A stretch of 32,673 bases of DNA from contig NZ_VCKY01000118.1 of NCBI RefSeq assembly GCF_005889735.1, positions 1 to 32,673 of the forward strand. Direction: 5' to 3'. The first letter of the stretch is position 1. Each line of letters starts with the position of its first letter. This stretch comes from Nonomuraea turkmeniaca. GTDB lineage: Bacteria > Actinomycetota > Actinomycetes > Streptosporangiales > Streptosporangiaceae. Shown one piece after another: positions 7,502 to 18,749 of this stretch. The notes beneath the pieces are model-generated. The model did not search any database, was not told where the DNA came from, and was given only the letters and a program-made list of their open reading frames with translations. The translations under genes were made by a program, and so were the position numbers.

Positions 7502-7530
7502 TTGACAACAACGACAGGCATCCGTAACTT
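7502..7530 (+). promoter_or_regulatory. dnaK operon promoter
   Basis: A -35 box TTGACA (7502-7507) and -10 box TAACTT (7525-7530) are separated by 17 bp, a good vegetative sigma-70 type promoter. The -10 overlaps the second HAIR site, so bound HspR would block polymerase directly. Confidence 0.8.
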
Positions 7531-7548
7531 GAGTCCAACCGACTCAAC
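7528..7548 (+). promoter_or_regulatory. HAIR operator 2 (HspR binding site)
   Basis: CTTGAGT-N7-ACTCAAC matches the HAIR consensus except at the last base. It overlaps the -10 and the expected start point. HspR, encoded in the same operon, is known to repress from such sites with DnaK as co-repressor, giving feedback control. Confidence 0.9.
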
Positions 7549-7569
7549 TTTGACTACAAGGACGTACTC

Positions 7570-9437
<1,868 letters not shown>

Positions 9438-9438
<1 letters not shown>

Positions 9439-10052
9439 TGCCGCCGCGTGAAAACGGGCATGACGAGCCGGTGATCCGCGACAACCGCAAGATCGACCCG
9501 GAGACGGGACAGGTCAGGGAGACCCCCGCCGACCAGGCGGACGGACAGCCGTTCGCCGAGGCGGCGGCGGGCTTTCCCGACGGCGAGCTGGCCGCCCAGC
9601 TCGCCGAACGGACCGCCGACCTGCAGCGACTCCAGGCCGAATACGTGAACTACCGCAGGCGGGTCGAGCGCGACCGGGCCGCGGTCAGGGAGCAGGCGGT
9701 CGCGAGTGCGCTGGTGGAGCTCCTGCCCGTGCTCGACGACGTCGGCCGGGCCCGCGACCACGGCGAGCTCACCGGGGGCTTCGCGAAGGTGGCGGAGTCC
9801 CTGGAGGCGGCCCTCACCAAGCTGGGCCTCAGCTCCTTCGGGCAGAAGGGCGAGCCGTTCGACCCGACCGTCCACGAGGCGCTGATGCACAGCTACTCGC
9901 CGGACGTGACCGAGCCGACCGCGATCGAGGTGTTGCAGCCTGGATACCGGATGGGTGACAGGGTGCTCCGCCCGGCGCGCGTGGCCGTGGCCGAGCCCGA
10001 AGACGCGCCCGCGGCGCCCAACGGCGACGCACAATCCGAAGAAGACAACTGA
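9438..10052 (+). CDS. grpE: Nucleotide exchange factor GrpE
   Basis: A protein of about 204 residues that releases ADP from DnaK. It has a charged, disordered N-terminus (1-45), a long helix with heptads (ELAAQLAERTADLQRLQAEY, then NYRRRVERDRAAV) for dimerisation, a four-helix region (LLPVLDDVGRARDHGE) and the C-terminal beta-wing with the signature FDPTVHEALMHSYSPDVTE and VLQPGYRMGDRVLRPARVAVA. The start chosen is ATG 9438, overlapping the dnaK stop (TGATG), with AAGGA 6 nt upstream; GTG 9435 is possible but its spacing is poor. The gap to dnaJ is 19 nt. Confidence 0.97.
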
Positions 10053-10071
10053 CGAGGACGAAGGGCCCTAG

Positions 10072-11247
10072 ATGAGCACCAAGGACTACTTGGAGAAGGA
10101 CTACTACGCCGTCCTTGGTGTGCCCAAGACCGCCACCGCCGATGAGATCAAAAAGGCGTACCGCAAGCTCGCCAGGCAATACCACCCCGACAGCAACCAG
10201 GGCGACGCGACCAAAGAGGCCAAGTTCAAGGAGGTCTCGGAGGCCTACGACGTCCTGTCGGACAGCAAGCGCCGCAAGGAGTATGACGAGGCGCGCACGC
10301 TGTTCGGCTCCGGGGTGGGCGGCCAGCGGGCCGGCGGTGGCGGATTCCCGTTCGACTTCGGTGACCTGTTCGGCGGGACGGGACAGCAGAGTCACGCCGG
10401 CGGCGCCGGCGAGCGGCTCGGCGACCTGTTCGGCGGGCTGTTCAACCGCGGTGGCACGACCCGTACCACCACCACGTCCAGGCCGCGTCGCGGCCAGGAC
10501 GTCGAGTCCGAGGTCGCGCTGACGTTCACCGAGGCCGTGGAGGGCACCACGGTGTCGCTCAGGCTGACCAGCTCGGCCGCCTGCGCCGCGTGCACCGGCA
10601 CCGGCGCCCGGGCGGGCACGACCCCCAGGGTCTGCCCCACCTGCGAGGGCACCGGCGCGGCCAGCCGCAACCTGGGCAACTTCGCCTTCTCCGAGCCCTG
10701 CCGCGACTGCAAGGGCCGCGGGCTGATCGTGGACGACCCCTGCCCCGTGTGCGAGGGCAGCGGCCGAGCCAAGAGCACCCGCACCATCCAGGCCCGCATC
10801 CCCGCCGGCGTGGCCGACGGCCAGCGGGTCAAGCTCAAGGGCAAGGGCGCGCCCGGCGAGAACGGCGGGCCGGCGGGCGATCTCTACATCCAGACCAACG
10901 TCAAGCCGCACGCCGTGTTCGGCAGGTCGGGTGACAACCTGACCATCACCGTGCCGGTGACGTTCTCGGAGGCCGCGCTCGGCGCCGAGATCAAGGTGCC
11001 GATCCTCAAGGGCCTGCCGGTCACGTTGCGCATCCCCGCGGGCACGCCCAACGGGCGTACGTTCCGGGTGCGCGGCAGGGGCGTCACCCGCAAGGACGGC
11101 ACGAAAGGCGACCTGCTCGCCAGCGTCGAGGTGGTCGTGCCGAAGACACTCGACGACAAGTCGCGCGAGCTCCTGACCGAGTTCAACACCGCGACCGCGG
11201 GAGAGGACCCGCGCGCTGATCTCATTCAGCGAGCCAGAAGCGAGTAG
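10072..11247 (+). CDS. dnaJ: Molecular chaperone DnaJ (Hsp40)
   Basis: A 391-residue type I Hsp40 that delivers substrates to DnaK and stimulates its ATPase. The J domain (about 9-75) has the HPD motif at 38-40. A Gly/Phe-rich region (78-128) holds repeated DLFGG. The zinc-binding domain has four CxxC pairs at 171/174, 188/191, 210/213 and 224/227 (CAACTGTG, CPTCEGTG, CRDCKGRG, CPVCEGSG). The C-terminal substrate-binding domains end near 375. The J domain is preceded by a short lead (MSTKDYLEKD), common for the DnaJ1 form found inside the dnaK operon of actinobacteria. AAGG precedes the ATG. Confidence 0.98.
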   Translation: MSTKDYLEKDYYAVLGVPKTATADEIKKAYRKLARQYHPDSNQGDATKEAKFKEVSEAYDVLSDSKRRKEYDEARTLFGSGVGGQRAGGGGFPFDFGDLFGGTGQQSHAGGAGERLGDLFGGLFNRGGTTRTTTTSRPRRGQDVESEVALTFTEAVEGTTVSLRLTSSAACAACTGTGARAGTTPRVCPTCEGTGAASRNLGNFAFSEPCRDCKGRGLIVDDPCPVCEGSGRAKSTRTIQARIPAGVADGQRVKLKGKGAPGENGGPAGDLYIQTNVKPHAVFGRSGDNLTITVPVTFSEAALGAEIKVPILKGLPVTLRIPAGTPNGRTFRVRGRGVTRKDGTKGDLLASVEVVVPKTLDDKSRELLTEFNTATAGEDPRADLIQRARSE

Positions 11248-11250
11248 CCG

Positions 11251-11601
11251 ATGGACGCCAATTATTTCGACCTGTCAGACGACACACCCGTCTACGTGAT
11301 CTCGGTGGCCGCGCAGTTGTCCGGGCTCCACCCGCAGACCCTGCGGCAGTACGACCGGCTGGGACTGGTCAGTCCCGGCCGCACGGCAGGGCGCGGCCGC
11401 CTCTACTCCACAAGAGACATCATCCAACTCCGCGAGGTGCAGCGGCTCTCCCAGGAGGAGGGCATCAACCTCGCGGGTATCAAGCGGATTCTCGAGCTCG
11501 AGAACGAAACTCTGCGGCTGCGTGAGGAAGTTCACCGCCTGCGTGCCGAGATGCGGATGGTCAGAGCGTTGATCCGCTATGAGCTGCCACCGGGGGCCTA
11601 G
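11251..11601 (+). CDS. hspR: Heat-shock repressor HspR (MerR family)
   Basis: A 116-residue repressor of the dnaK operon and other HAIR-controlled genes. A MerR-type winged helix-turn-helix (about 10-80) reads VYVISVAAQLSGLHPQTLRQYDRL, then GLVSPGRTAGRGRLYS, as in HspR. It is followed by a coiled coil (LELENETLRLREEVHRLRAEM) for dimerisation and a short hydrophobic tail. It starts 3 nt after the dnaJ stop and is followed by clpB after 5 nt. The two HAIR sites before dnaK are its expected targets, with DnaK as co-repressor, so free DnaK level sets expression. Confidence 0.97.
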   Translation: MDANYFDLSDDTPVYVISVAAQLSGLHPQTLRQYDRLGLVSPGRTAGRGRLYSTRDIIQLREVQRLSQEEGINLAGIKRILELENETLRLREEVHRLRAEMRMVRALIRYELPPGA

Positions 11602-11606
11602 AAGGA

Positions 11607-14180
<2,574 letters not shown>

Positions 14181-14211
14181 CCCTGTTCGGAGCCGTTCGG
14201 AGCCCGTTCGG

Positions 14212-14241
14212 AGCCCGGAGATCAGCCGCGATCTCCGGGCT
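14212..14241 (+). terminator. Terminator of the dnaK-clpB operon
   Basis: AGCCCGGAGATC (14212-14223) and GATCTCCGGGCT (14230-14241) form a perfect 12-bp stem with a 6-nt loop, 31 nt after the clpB stop. GTTCGGAGCC is repeated three times just before it (14185-14215). Confidence 0.85.
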
Positions 14242-14381
14242 TCGGCGTGTCATGACAGGGTCATCGGGCCTGCCGCTTGGTAAGGTCCGGCCCACTCTTC
14301 GGACAAGCCCCACTCGCGCCGTCCCCGCTGCGAGTACGTTCGGCGTTCGTCAGATCACCGACATCGATCAGGGGGCGTGCG

Positions 14382-15092
14382 GTGCCATCCCAGAAGATCC
14401 GAAGCATCGTCGCGGCAGCGGCTCTGGCCGCGGGTGTCACCTGGCTCGCCGTGGGAGCCACGCAGGCGAGCGCCTGCGGGAACAAGGGACGCGCCGTGGC
14501 GACGTCCGACGCAGCCGGCCGGGACTGTGGTGAGGGCAGGGCGCTCCACCCGCACGACGGCCCTCCCGGCTCCAGTGTGCTCACCCCCGAAGCCGTCCAG
14601 CTCAGCATGGCCGCCGGGGAGCTGGCCAGGCACGCCGGCATCAGCGGCATGGCGGCCGGGAACCCGGCGCCCGGACTCGCCGACCTCGGCGGGATCGTGG
14701 CGACCTGGGGCATGCCCTCGCTGTCGACCTCCTCTCCCGAGTTCTTCCCCTCGAAGGCGGGCCCGGCCGGGATGGAGGATCTGGCGACCGCGGCCCACGT
14801 GCCCACGCTGCCGTCCCTGCCCCTTCCTGGTACGCAGCTGGCGGAACGGGTCCCGAACAAGATGGCGATCGGCCACGGGCCGCACCACAACAAGGTCTCG
14901 GCGGCCGGCAGGGCCATCACCGCCAAGGACTCGAACGGCATCGAGAAGCCGGTGCACGAGATCGGGGCCAGGGTCATCGGCGAGGTGTTGCCCAATGCCA
15001 TGAAGGGCCTGGAGAGCACCTCCATACTGCCGGGCGGCGTCATGGGAGTGGAAGGCCTCGCGGGTCTGGTCAATGGCTTCAACCTGAGGTGA
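14382..15092 (+). CDS. Secreted protein of unknown function
   Basis: A predicted protein of about 236 residues with a clear signal peptide (KIRSIVAAAALAAGVTWLAV, cleavage near GATQASA). The mature part is low in charge and rich in Ala, Gly, Pro, Leu and Met, with no domain I recognise; it starts with two close Cys (ACGNKGR and RDCGEGR) that may pair. Segments such as LADLGGIVATWGMPSL and a tail near ILPGGVMGVEGLAGLV resemble the flexible envelope proteins common in actinomycetes. The start chosen is GTG 14382, with AGGGGG 6 nt before it; the 35 codons upstream have no ribosome site and run back toward the clpB terminator. Confidence 0.7.
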   Translation: MPSQKIRSIVAAAALAAGVTWLAVGATQASACGNKGRAVATSDAAGRDCGEGRALHPHDGPPGSSVLTPEAVQLSMAAGELARHAGISGMAAGNPAPGLADLGGIVATWGMPSLSTSSPEFFPSKAGPAGMEDLATAAHVPTLPSLPLPGTQLAERVPNKMAIGHGPHHNKVSAAGRAITAKDSNGIEKPVHEIGARVIGEVLPNAMKGLESTSILPGGVMGVEGLAGLVNGFNLR

Positions 15093-15150
15093 GGGGTCCT
15101 CGCCACCTCGTCCGGGCGCGGACCGTGCCTGCCGCGCCCGGCGCCCCCTG

Positions 15151-15191
15151 GTGAAGGGGCCGCGGACCTCGACCGACCGCGGCCCCTTCAC
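15151..15191 (+). terminator. Perfect 15-bp terminator hairpin
   Basis: GTGAAGGGGCCGCGG (15151-15165) pairs with CCGCGGCCCCTTCAC (15177-15191) across an 11-nt loop, 58 nt after the secreted-protein gene. A weak CCCTT follows. The symmetry would also allow termination from the minus strand. Confidence 0.82.
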
Positions 15192-15558
15192 CCTTGCCCC
15201 GCGCCCCGGACCGTCTGGAAAGCCCTTCGGCTTCCGCCACCCAGCGCTCCCAGCTGATCCACGCTTGCTCCCGGCCGTGCGCGGCCATCCCGTCCGCCTG
15301 CGAGCACTGGGCCCACGTGGCCGCGCCCATGAGTCCAGCGCCCGATCACTGCGGTACCCCGCCGTGGGACATCGTGTTCACCCATAGGTGTGCGCTGGTG
15401 GCGGGTGGCATAGGCGGCGAACGTCGCGGTCAAAAGGATGGGGGCGTGGTCACACCAACCCCTCAGGACCCTGGTGTCTCTTCGTCAGGCATGCCGACAT
15501 GGACCGCGTGCGCCGAGCCGCGCACGCAACCGCCGGCCGACTTGGCCGGCCGCGGCGG
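15192..15558. other. Intergenic stretch without a convincing gene
   Basis: Several frames are open, but none has a ribosome site plus believable coding content. The best is a minus-strand frame from ATG 15330 with high GC3 and a Trp-rich run (EQAWISWERWVAEAEGL), but it runs into the terminator hairpin at 15151-15191. It may be the decayed end of an old gene. No RNA gene or repeat was seen. Confidence 0.4.
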
Positions 15559-16089
15559 TCAGTGGACGAGTGCGTCCAGTTCGTCCTCGGGCAGACCGAG
15601 GTCGACCCTGATGCGGTACCGCGTACGCAACGCGGCCACATGCTCAGGATCGCTCTCATCGGACCCCAGCGCGGCCTGGGTGGCCCACTCGAGCCCGCCC
15701 TGCAGATCCCCGTACGCCACCAGCGTCTCGGCGATCGTGTGAGCGGTCGCCGTGGACACGCCGCCCTCGGCCCGTATCGTCTCGATGACCTCCCTTGCCT
15801 CATCGGCCCTGTCGAGCTCGAAGAGCGTGTCGGCAATGCCGGCACGCGCATCGAAACCCGCCTCGCCACCGTCCTCGACCGCGCGCTGGAAACACTCCAT
15901 CGCGCGCGCGGGCTGGCCCGCCGCTCGCCACTCCTCGGCGGCGAGGACCAGGATGGACGCCCTGGAGACGTCGCCGGACGAGTAGTCGAGCGCGACGTCG
16001 TAAAGCCGACTGGCCAGGGAACTGTGGTCGTCGGCCAGCAGGGCCTGCTCAAGCAGACGATCAAGGTGCTCACGGGTCACATGCGCCAC
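15559..16089 (-). CDS. TPR-like protein, unknown role
   Basis: A 176-residue, acidic, all-helical soluble protein. Helix pairs of about 34 residues are visible: LDRLLEQALLADDHSSLASRL, then SILVLAAEEWRAAGQPARAMEC, FDARAGIADTLFELDRADEARE, and HTIAETLVAYGDLQGGLEWA. The A/G-Y-A pattern is that of tetratricopeptide repeats, so it probably acts as a binding scaffold. Short proteins of this kind are widespread in actinobacteria without an assigned function. ATG 16089 is used. Nothing nearby gives a partner: the next gene is divergent and the gene at the 3' side is convergent. Confidence 0.82.
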   Translation of the reverse strand: MAHVTREHLDRLLEQALLADDHSSLASRLYDVALDYSSGDVSRASILVLAAEEWRAAGQPARAMECFQRAVEDGGEAGFDARAGIADTLFELDRADEAREVIETIRAEGGVSTATAHTIAETLVAYGDLQGGLEWATQAALGSDESDPEHVAALRTRYRIRVDLGLPEDELDALVH

Positions 16090-16255
16090 ACCGCGAGACT
16101 ACCGAGCCGCTCGGCGCTTTGCCCGGTCAATGCACATCGCCGGTCGGTGCGAAATTCGGTAACGACTTGTTCAACCATGCTCACAGTCCGCGTGTTTATG
16201 CAGGTCGCGGGGCATATATCGGATGCTTTGCGCCTTGCGAGCGGAAGGGGCTGTG

Positions 16256-16591
16256 ATGGGCATGTCCAAGCAGATGACCTTCGCGCTGGCCTGTATGGTC
16301 GTCCTGTCGGCCCTCGTTCCCGGTGTGGCCGGCTACCTGTCAGCCCGGATGGAGGCCATCGAGGCCGCGGAACGTAACCTGCGGGCGCTGGAAGCGAGGC
16401 TGGATCTCAGGGAGGCCAGGGACGCGCGCCCGGTGTCGTTCTCCGCGCCGTGCCGGCGCACGCCTCCCACACCGCGCTTCCAACAGGTGCCCGCGACCGC
16501 GCTGGACCGCCACAAGCACTGGCCCAGTGAGGTGCCTGCCTGGCTGCCAGGACTGCTGAAGCAGGTCCAGAACGTCATCGAGGAGAACTGA
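16256..16591 (+). CDS. Small membrane-anchored protein, unknown function
   Basis: A 111-residue protein. One N-terminal hydrophobic helix (about 7-26, FALACMVVLSALVPGVAG) is followed by a charged amphipathic helix (MEAIEAAERNLRALEARLDL) likely to form a short coiled coil, then a Pro/Arg-rich stretch and a Trp-containing tail (PSEVPAWLPGLL). The helix may be an uncleaved signal anchor. ATG 16256 has GGAAGG 7 nt before it; the in-frame ATG at 16223 has no ribosome site. I do not recognise a family. Confidence 0.7.
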   Translation: MGMSKQMTFALACMVVLSALVPGVAGYLSARMEAIEAAERNLRALEARLDLREARDARPVSFSAPCRRTPPTPRFQQVPATALDRHKHWPSEVPAWLPGLLKQVQNVIEEN

Positions 16592-16621
16592 GCACCCTGC
16601 CGGCCCTCTAGGGAGCTCACC

Positions 16622-16639
16622 ACCCCGACCAGCCGGGGT
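16622..16639. terminator. Small hairpin between convergent genes
   Basis: ACCCCG (16622-16627) and CGGGGT (16634-16639) form a 6-bp stem with a 6-nt loop between a plus-strand gene ending at 16591 and the TetR gene ending at 16679. A weak two-way terminator is plausible. Confidence 0.35.
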
Positions 16640-16678
16640 CCAGGCGCCCCACGACCGGGCCCGCACCCTCCAGGCGGC

Positions 16679-17344
16679 TCACTGCCCGGCCAGCCGCGCC
16701 TCCAGGCCGTCGAGGACCGTCTGGAGCCCGAACTCGAAGCTCTCGTCCGGGCCGTCGCCGTCCGGAGTTTCCAGGCGCGCCCGCAACCTCGGGAACTGCG
16801 CGGCGACCTTGGCGACCCACTCCGCTGTCGCCCGCATCCGCTCCTCCTCGTCACCACCGGTCCGGCGGAGCCGCCGGCGCAAGGCGGCGTCGGACGCCTC
16901 ACCGAGCGCCTGGCCGAGGGCGAACACGAAGACCGCGTTCAGCGCCCAGTCCACCTGCCGCCCGGTGAACCCGGCGGCCTCGTAGACCCCGATGAGGTGG
17001 TCGTCGTGGCGGGCCTTGCCCGGGCCGTAGATGGTGTGCGTGCTCATGGCCGTCACCAGCCACGGGTGTCTGAGGACCATCGCATGGAGGTTGCGGGCCA
17101 TGACGGCGGCCGCCTGGCGCCAGCCCACCGCGGCCGGGTCCGGCAGCTCGATCTCGCCCCACATCTCGTCCGCGGCCAGTACGAGGAGCTCGTCCTTGCT
17201 CTTGACGTGCCAGTAGACCGCCGTGGCCGCGGAGCCGAGCCGGGTGCCGAGGCGCCGCATGTTGAGCCCTTCCACACCCTCGGCGTCCAGGACCTCGACA
17301 GCGGTCTGGATGATCTGCTCCCTGGTCAACGTGTCACGCGGCAT
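16679..17344 (-). CDS. TetR family repressor of the divergent membrane gene
   Basis: A repressor of about 221 residues. The helix-turn-helix is near 5-50: TREQIIQTAVEVLDAEGVEGL, then NMRRLGTRLGSAATAVYWHV with the classic AVYWHVKSKDELL end. The C-terminal part fits the TetR_C ligand-binding domain (WRQAAAVMARNLHAMVLRHPWL). The start chosen is ATG 17344 (MPRDTLTREQ); ATG 17377 would put the coding region inside an operator and is less likely. No ribosome site is visible, so the mRNA may be leaderless. It is divergent from a membrane-protein gene across three matching operators, a layout typical of an autoregulated repressor controlling its neighbour. Confidence 0.92.
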   Translation of the reverse strand: MPRDTLTREQIIQTAVEVLDAEGVEGLNMRRLGTRLGSAATAVYWHVKSKDELLVLAADEMWGEIELPDPAAVGWRQAAAVMARNLHAMVLRHPWLVTAMSTHTIYGPGKARHDDHLIGVYEAAGFTGRQVDWALNAVFVFALGQALGEASDAALRRRLRRTGGDEEERMRATAEWVAKVAAQFPRLRARLETPDGDGPDESFEFGLQTVLDGLEARLAGQ

Positions 17345-17361
17345 CTGCCAAGGATAGGTGT

Positions 17362-17378
17362 CTTGAACAAAGTTCAAA
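17362..17378. promoter_or_regulatory. TetR operator-like site 1
   Basis: CTTGAAC-AAA-GTTCAAA, with a perfect inner palindrome (TTGAAC-AAA-GTTCAA). It is closest to the repressor gene and suits autorepression. Confidence 0.75.
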
Positions 17379-17383
17379 ACCTG

Positions 17384-17400
17384 CTTGCACTTAGTACAAG
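17384..17400. promoter_or_regulatory. TetR operator-like site 2
   Basis: CTTGCAC-TTA-GTACAAG, a 7-3-7 palindrome with one mismatch. Its left arm holds TTGCAC (17385-17390), a possible -35 for the membrane-protein gene, with TACGGT (17409-17414) 18 bp on as -10. Confidence 0.72.
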
Positions 17401-17417
17401 TGCGGGCATACGGTCGA

Positions 17418-17434
17418 CTTGCACAAAGTTCAAG
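17418..17434. promoter_or_regulatory. TetR operator-like site 3
   Basis: CTTGCAC-AAA-GTTCAAG, a 7-3-7 palindrome with one mismatch. It lies over the expected transcription start of the membrane-protein gene. Confidence 0.72.
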
Positions 17435-17457
17435 CCGTCTCCGCAGAGGAGCACATC

Positions 17458-18036
17458 ATGAAATCCGGAACCCGTACCGAGCGTCCGCGTGGCGTCGTCC
17501 TGGCCGCGACACTGCAGTTACTGAGCGCCCTCCCGTTCGTGCTCGGGACCTACGTCGTCCTCGTCCACGGCGCCGGCGCGCAGGCGGCGGCCGAGGCGGA
17601 GGTCGCCCGCCAGGGCGTGCCGCCCTCCGTCCTCGCCGAGCACGGCATCAGCTTCGGGTCGAACGTCGCGGATCTGCCGTTCGCCATCGCGATCGTCCTG
17701 ATTCTGGCGACTCTGGCGGTGCTCAACCTGAACGGCAGACGCGTCGGCCGCATCCTGTCCTGGACCTTCCACCCGATCCTCTTCGTCGCCGGCGTCGTCA
17801 TCGTCCCCGGCCAGGTATGGGTCGCCCCGCTGCTGGAGTCCATGTTCGCGAGCGACCCGGTGCTGGCGCGCGTCAACGTGACGGCACTGGTGGACGCGGC
17901 CGCGCAGGCCATGCCGGGCTGGCTGCACTACGCGGCCGTCGTCAAGCTCGTGCTGACGACGCTGGGCTCGGTGCTCGTCGTCGTCCTGCTCGCGCTCCCG
18001 CCGGCGCGAGCGTACTTTCGCGGCAAGGCCCTATGA
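17458..18036 (+). CDS. Four-helix integral membrane protein, unknown function
   Basis: A 192-residue protein with four predicted membrane helices, near residues 15-37, 72-93, 100-123 and 160-182. The loop after TM1 is long and Ala/Glu-rich. I recognise no family; size and layout resemble small actinobacterial membrane proteins that sit beside TetR regulators. ATG 17458 has AGAGGAG 6 nt upstream, so the in-frame ATG at 17419, which lies inside an operator, is not used. Expression is probably released when the divergent TetR protein binds its ligand. Its stop overlaps the stop of the convergent TetR gene by 6 bp. Confidence 0.82.
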   Translation: MKSGTRTERPRGVVLAATLQLLSALPFVLGTYVVLVHGAGAQAAAEAEVARQGVPPSVLAEHGISFGSNVADLPFAIAIVLILATLAVLNLNGRRVGRILSWTFHPILFVAGVVIVPGQVWVAPLLESMFASDPVLARVNVTALVDAAAQAMPGWLHYAAVVKLVLTTLGSVLVVVLLALPPARAYFRGKAL

Positions 18037-18675
18037 GGGCGGCGACCAGGATTTCAGCTGGCGGGACAGGAAGCCGCGGATGAGCTGTTTGGCGGCGTCG
18101 ATGATCTCGGGAGCACCGTCGGGGTCCCGGCGGAAGGCCAGCTTCAGCACGGCGTCCCCGGCCTCGACCGCCACCAGCACGGCCAGGTCCAGCTCCGGGC
18201 TGTCGGCCAGCCCGAACTCCGTCAGGAACAACCCGCGCAGCCGTCCCGCGATCACCGTGTTGTTGTCGGAGTCGGAGTCGAGCATGTTGAGGTCGACGGC
18301 GTCACCGAAGTGCAGGCTCTTGAAGCCGGGGACCGTCCTGTGCATGTCGACGTACTCGTCGATGATCGCGTCGACCGCCTCCCACCAGCCGCGATGGTCC
18401 TCCTCCAGGAACCTGCGGTCCACCCTCCGGACGAACTCCTCGACGTTGCGCCGGGTGACTTCCTGGGTGATGGCCCGCTTGTCGGGAAAGAACTGGTAGA
18501 CCGACCCGATCGCCACGTCCGCCCGCTCGGCTATGCGGGTGGTGGACAGGGCCTCGTATCCGGTCTCGTCGAGCAGCTCGGCACAGGCGTCGAGCATGCG
18601 CTCGACCCGCCGCGCGCTGCGGCGCTGTGCGGGCTGCCGCCTCAGAGTTTGGGGCTGGGCACAATCGTCATCCAT
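18031..18675 (-). CDS. TetR family transcriptional regulator
   Basis: A 214-residue regulator. After an Arg-rich lead, the helix-turn-helix spans about 20-70: RVERMLDACAELLDETGYEAL, then STTRIAERADVAIGSVYQFF and PDKRAI, the standard TetR recognition helix. The C-terminal domain (about 75-205) would bind a ligand; the pattern matches TetR_C-type domains of hydrolase/SDR-linked regulators. ATG 18675 lacks a ribosome site; GTG 18690 (5 codons longer) has GGGAGA 10 nt before it and is a fair alternative. It lies about 75 bp after the fused hydrolase-SDR gene on the same strand and probably belongs to that operon, controlling it through the palindrome at 20464-20480. Confidence 0.92.
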   Translation of the reverse strand: MDDDCAQPQTLRRQPAQRRSARRVERMLDACAELLDETGYEALSTTRIAERADVAIGSVYQFFPDKRAITQEVTRRNVEEFVRRVDRRFLEEDHRGWWEAVDAIIDEYVDMHRTVPGFKSLHFGDAVDLNMLDSDSDNNTVIAGRLRGLFLTEFGLADSPELDLAVLVAVEAGDAVLKLAFRRDPDGAPEIIDAAKQLIRGFLSRQLKSWSPPS

Positions 18676-18749
18676 CTGCGGCGAAGACACGGATTCATCT
18701 TCTCCCGTACGGGCGATCGTTACTTGCAAATTTGTGGATTTCTTGTCGC

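Noticed and set aside
15079..15330. Minus-strand ORF with Trp-rich AWISWERWVAEAEGL
   Set aside because: No ribosome site, and its 3' half is the strong terminator hairpin at 15151-15191; at most a gene remnant.
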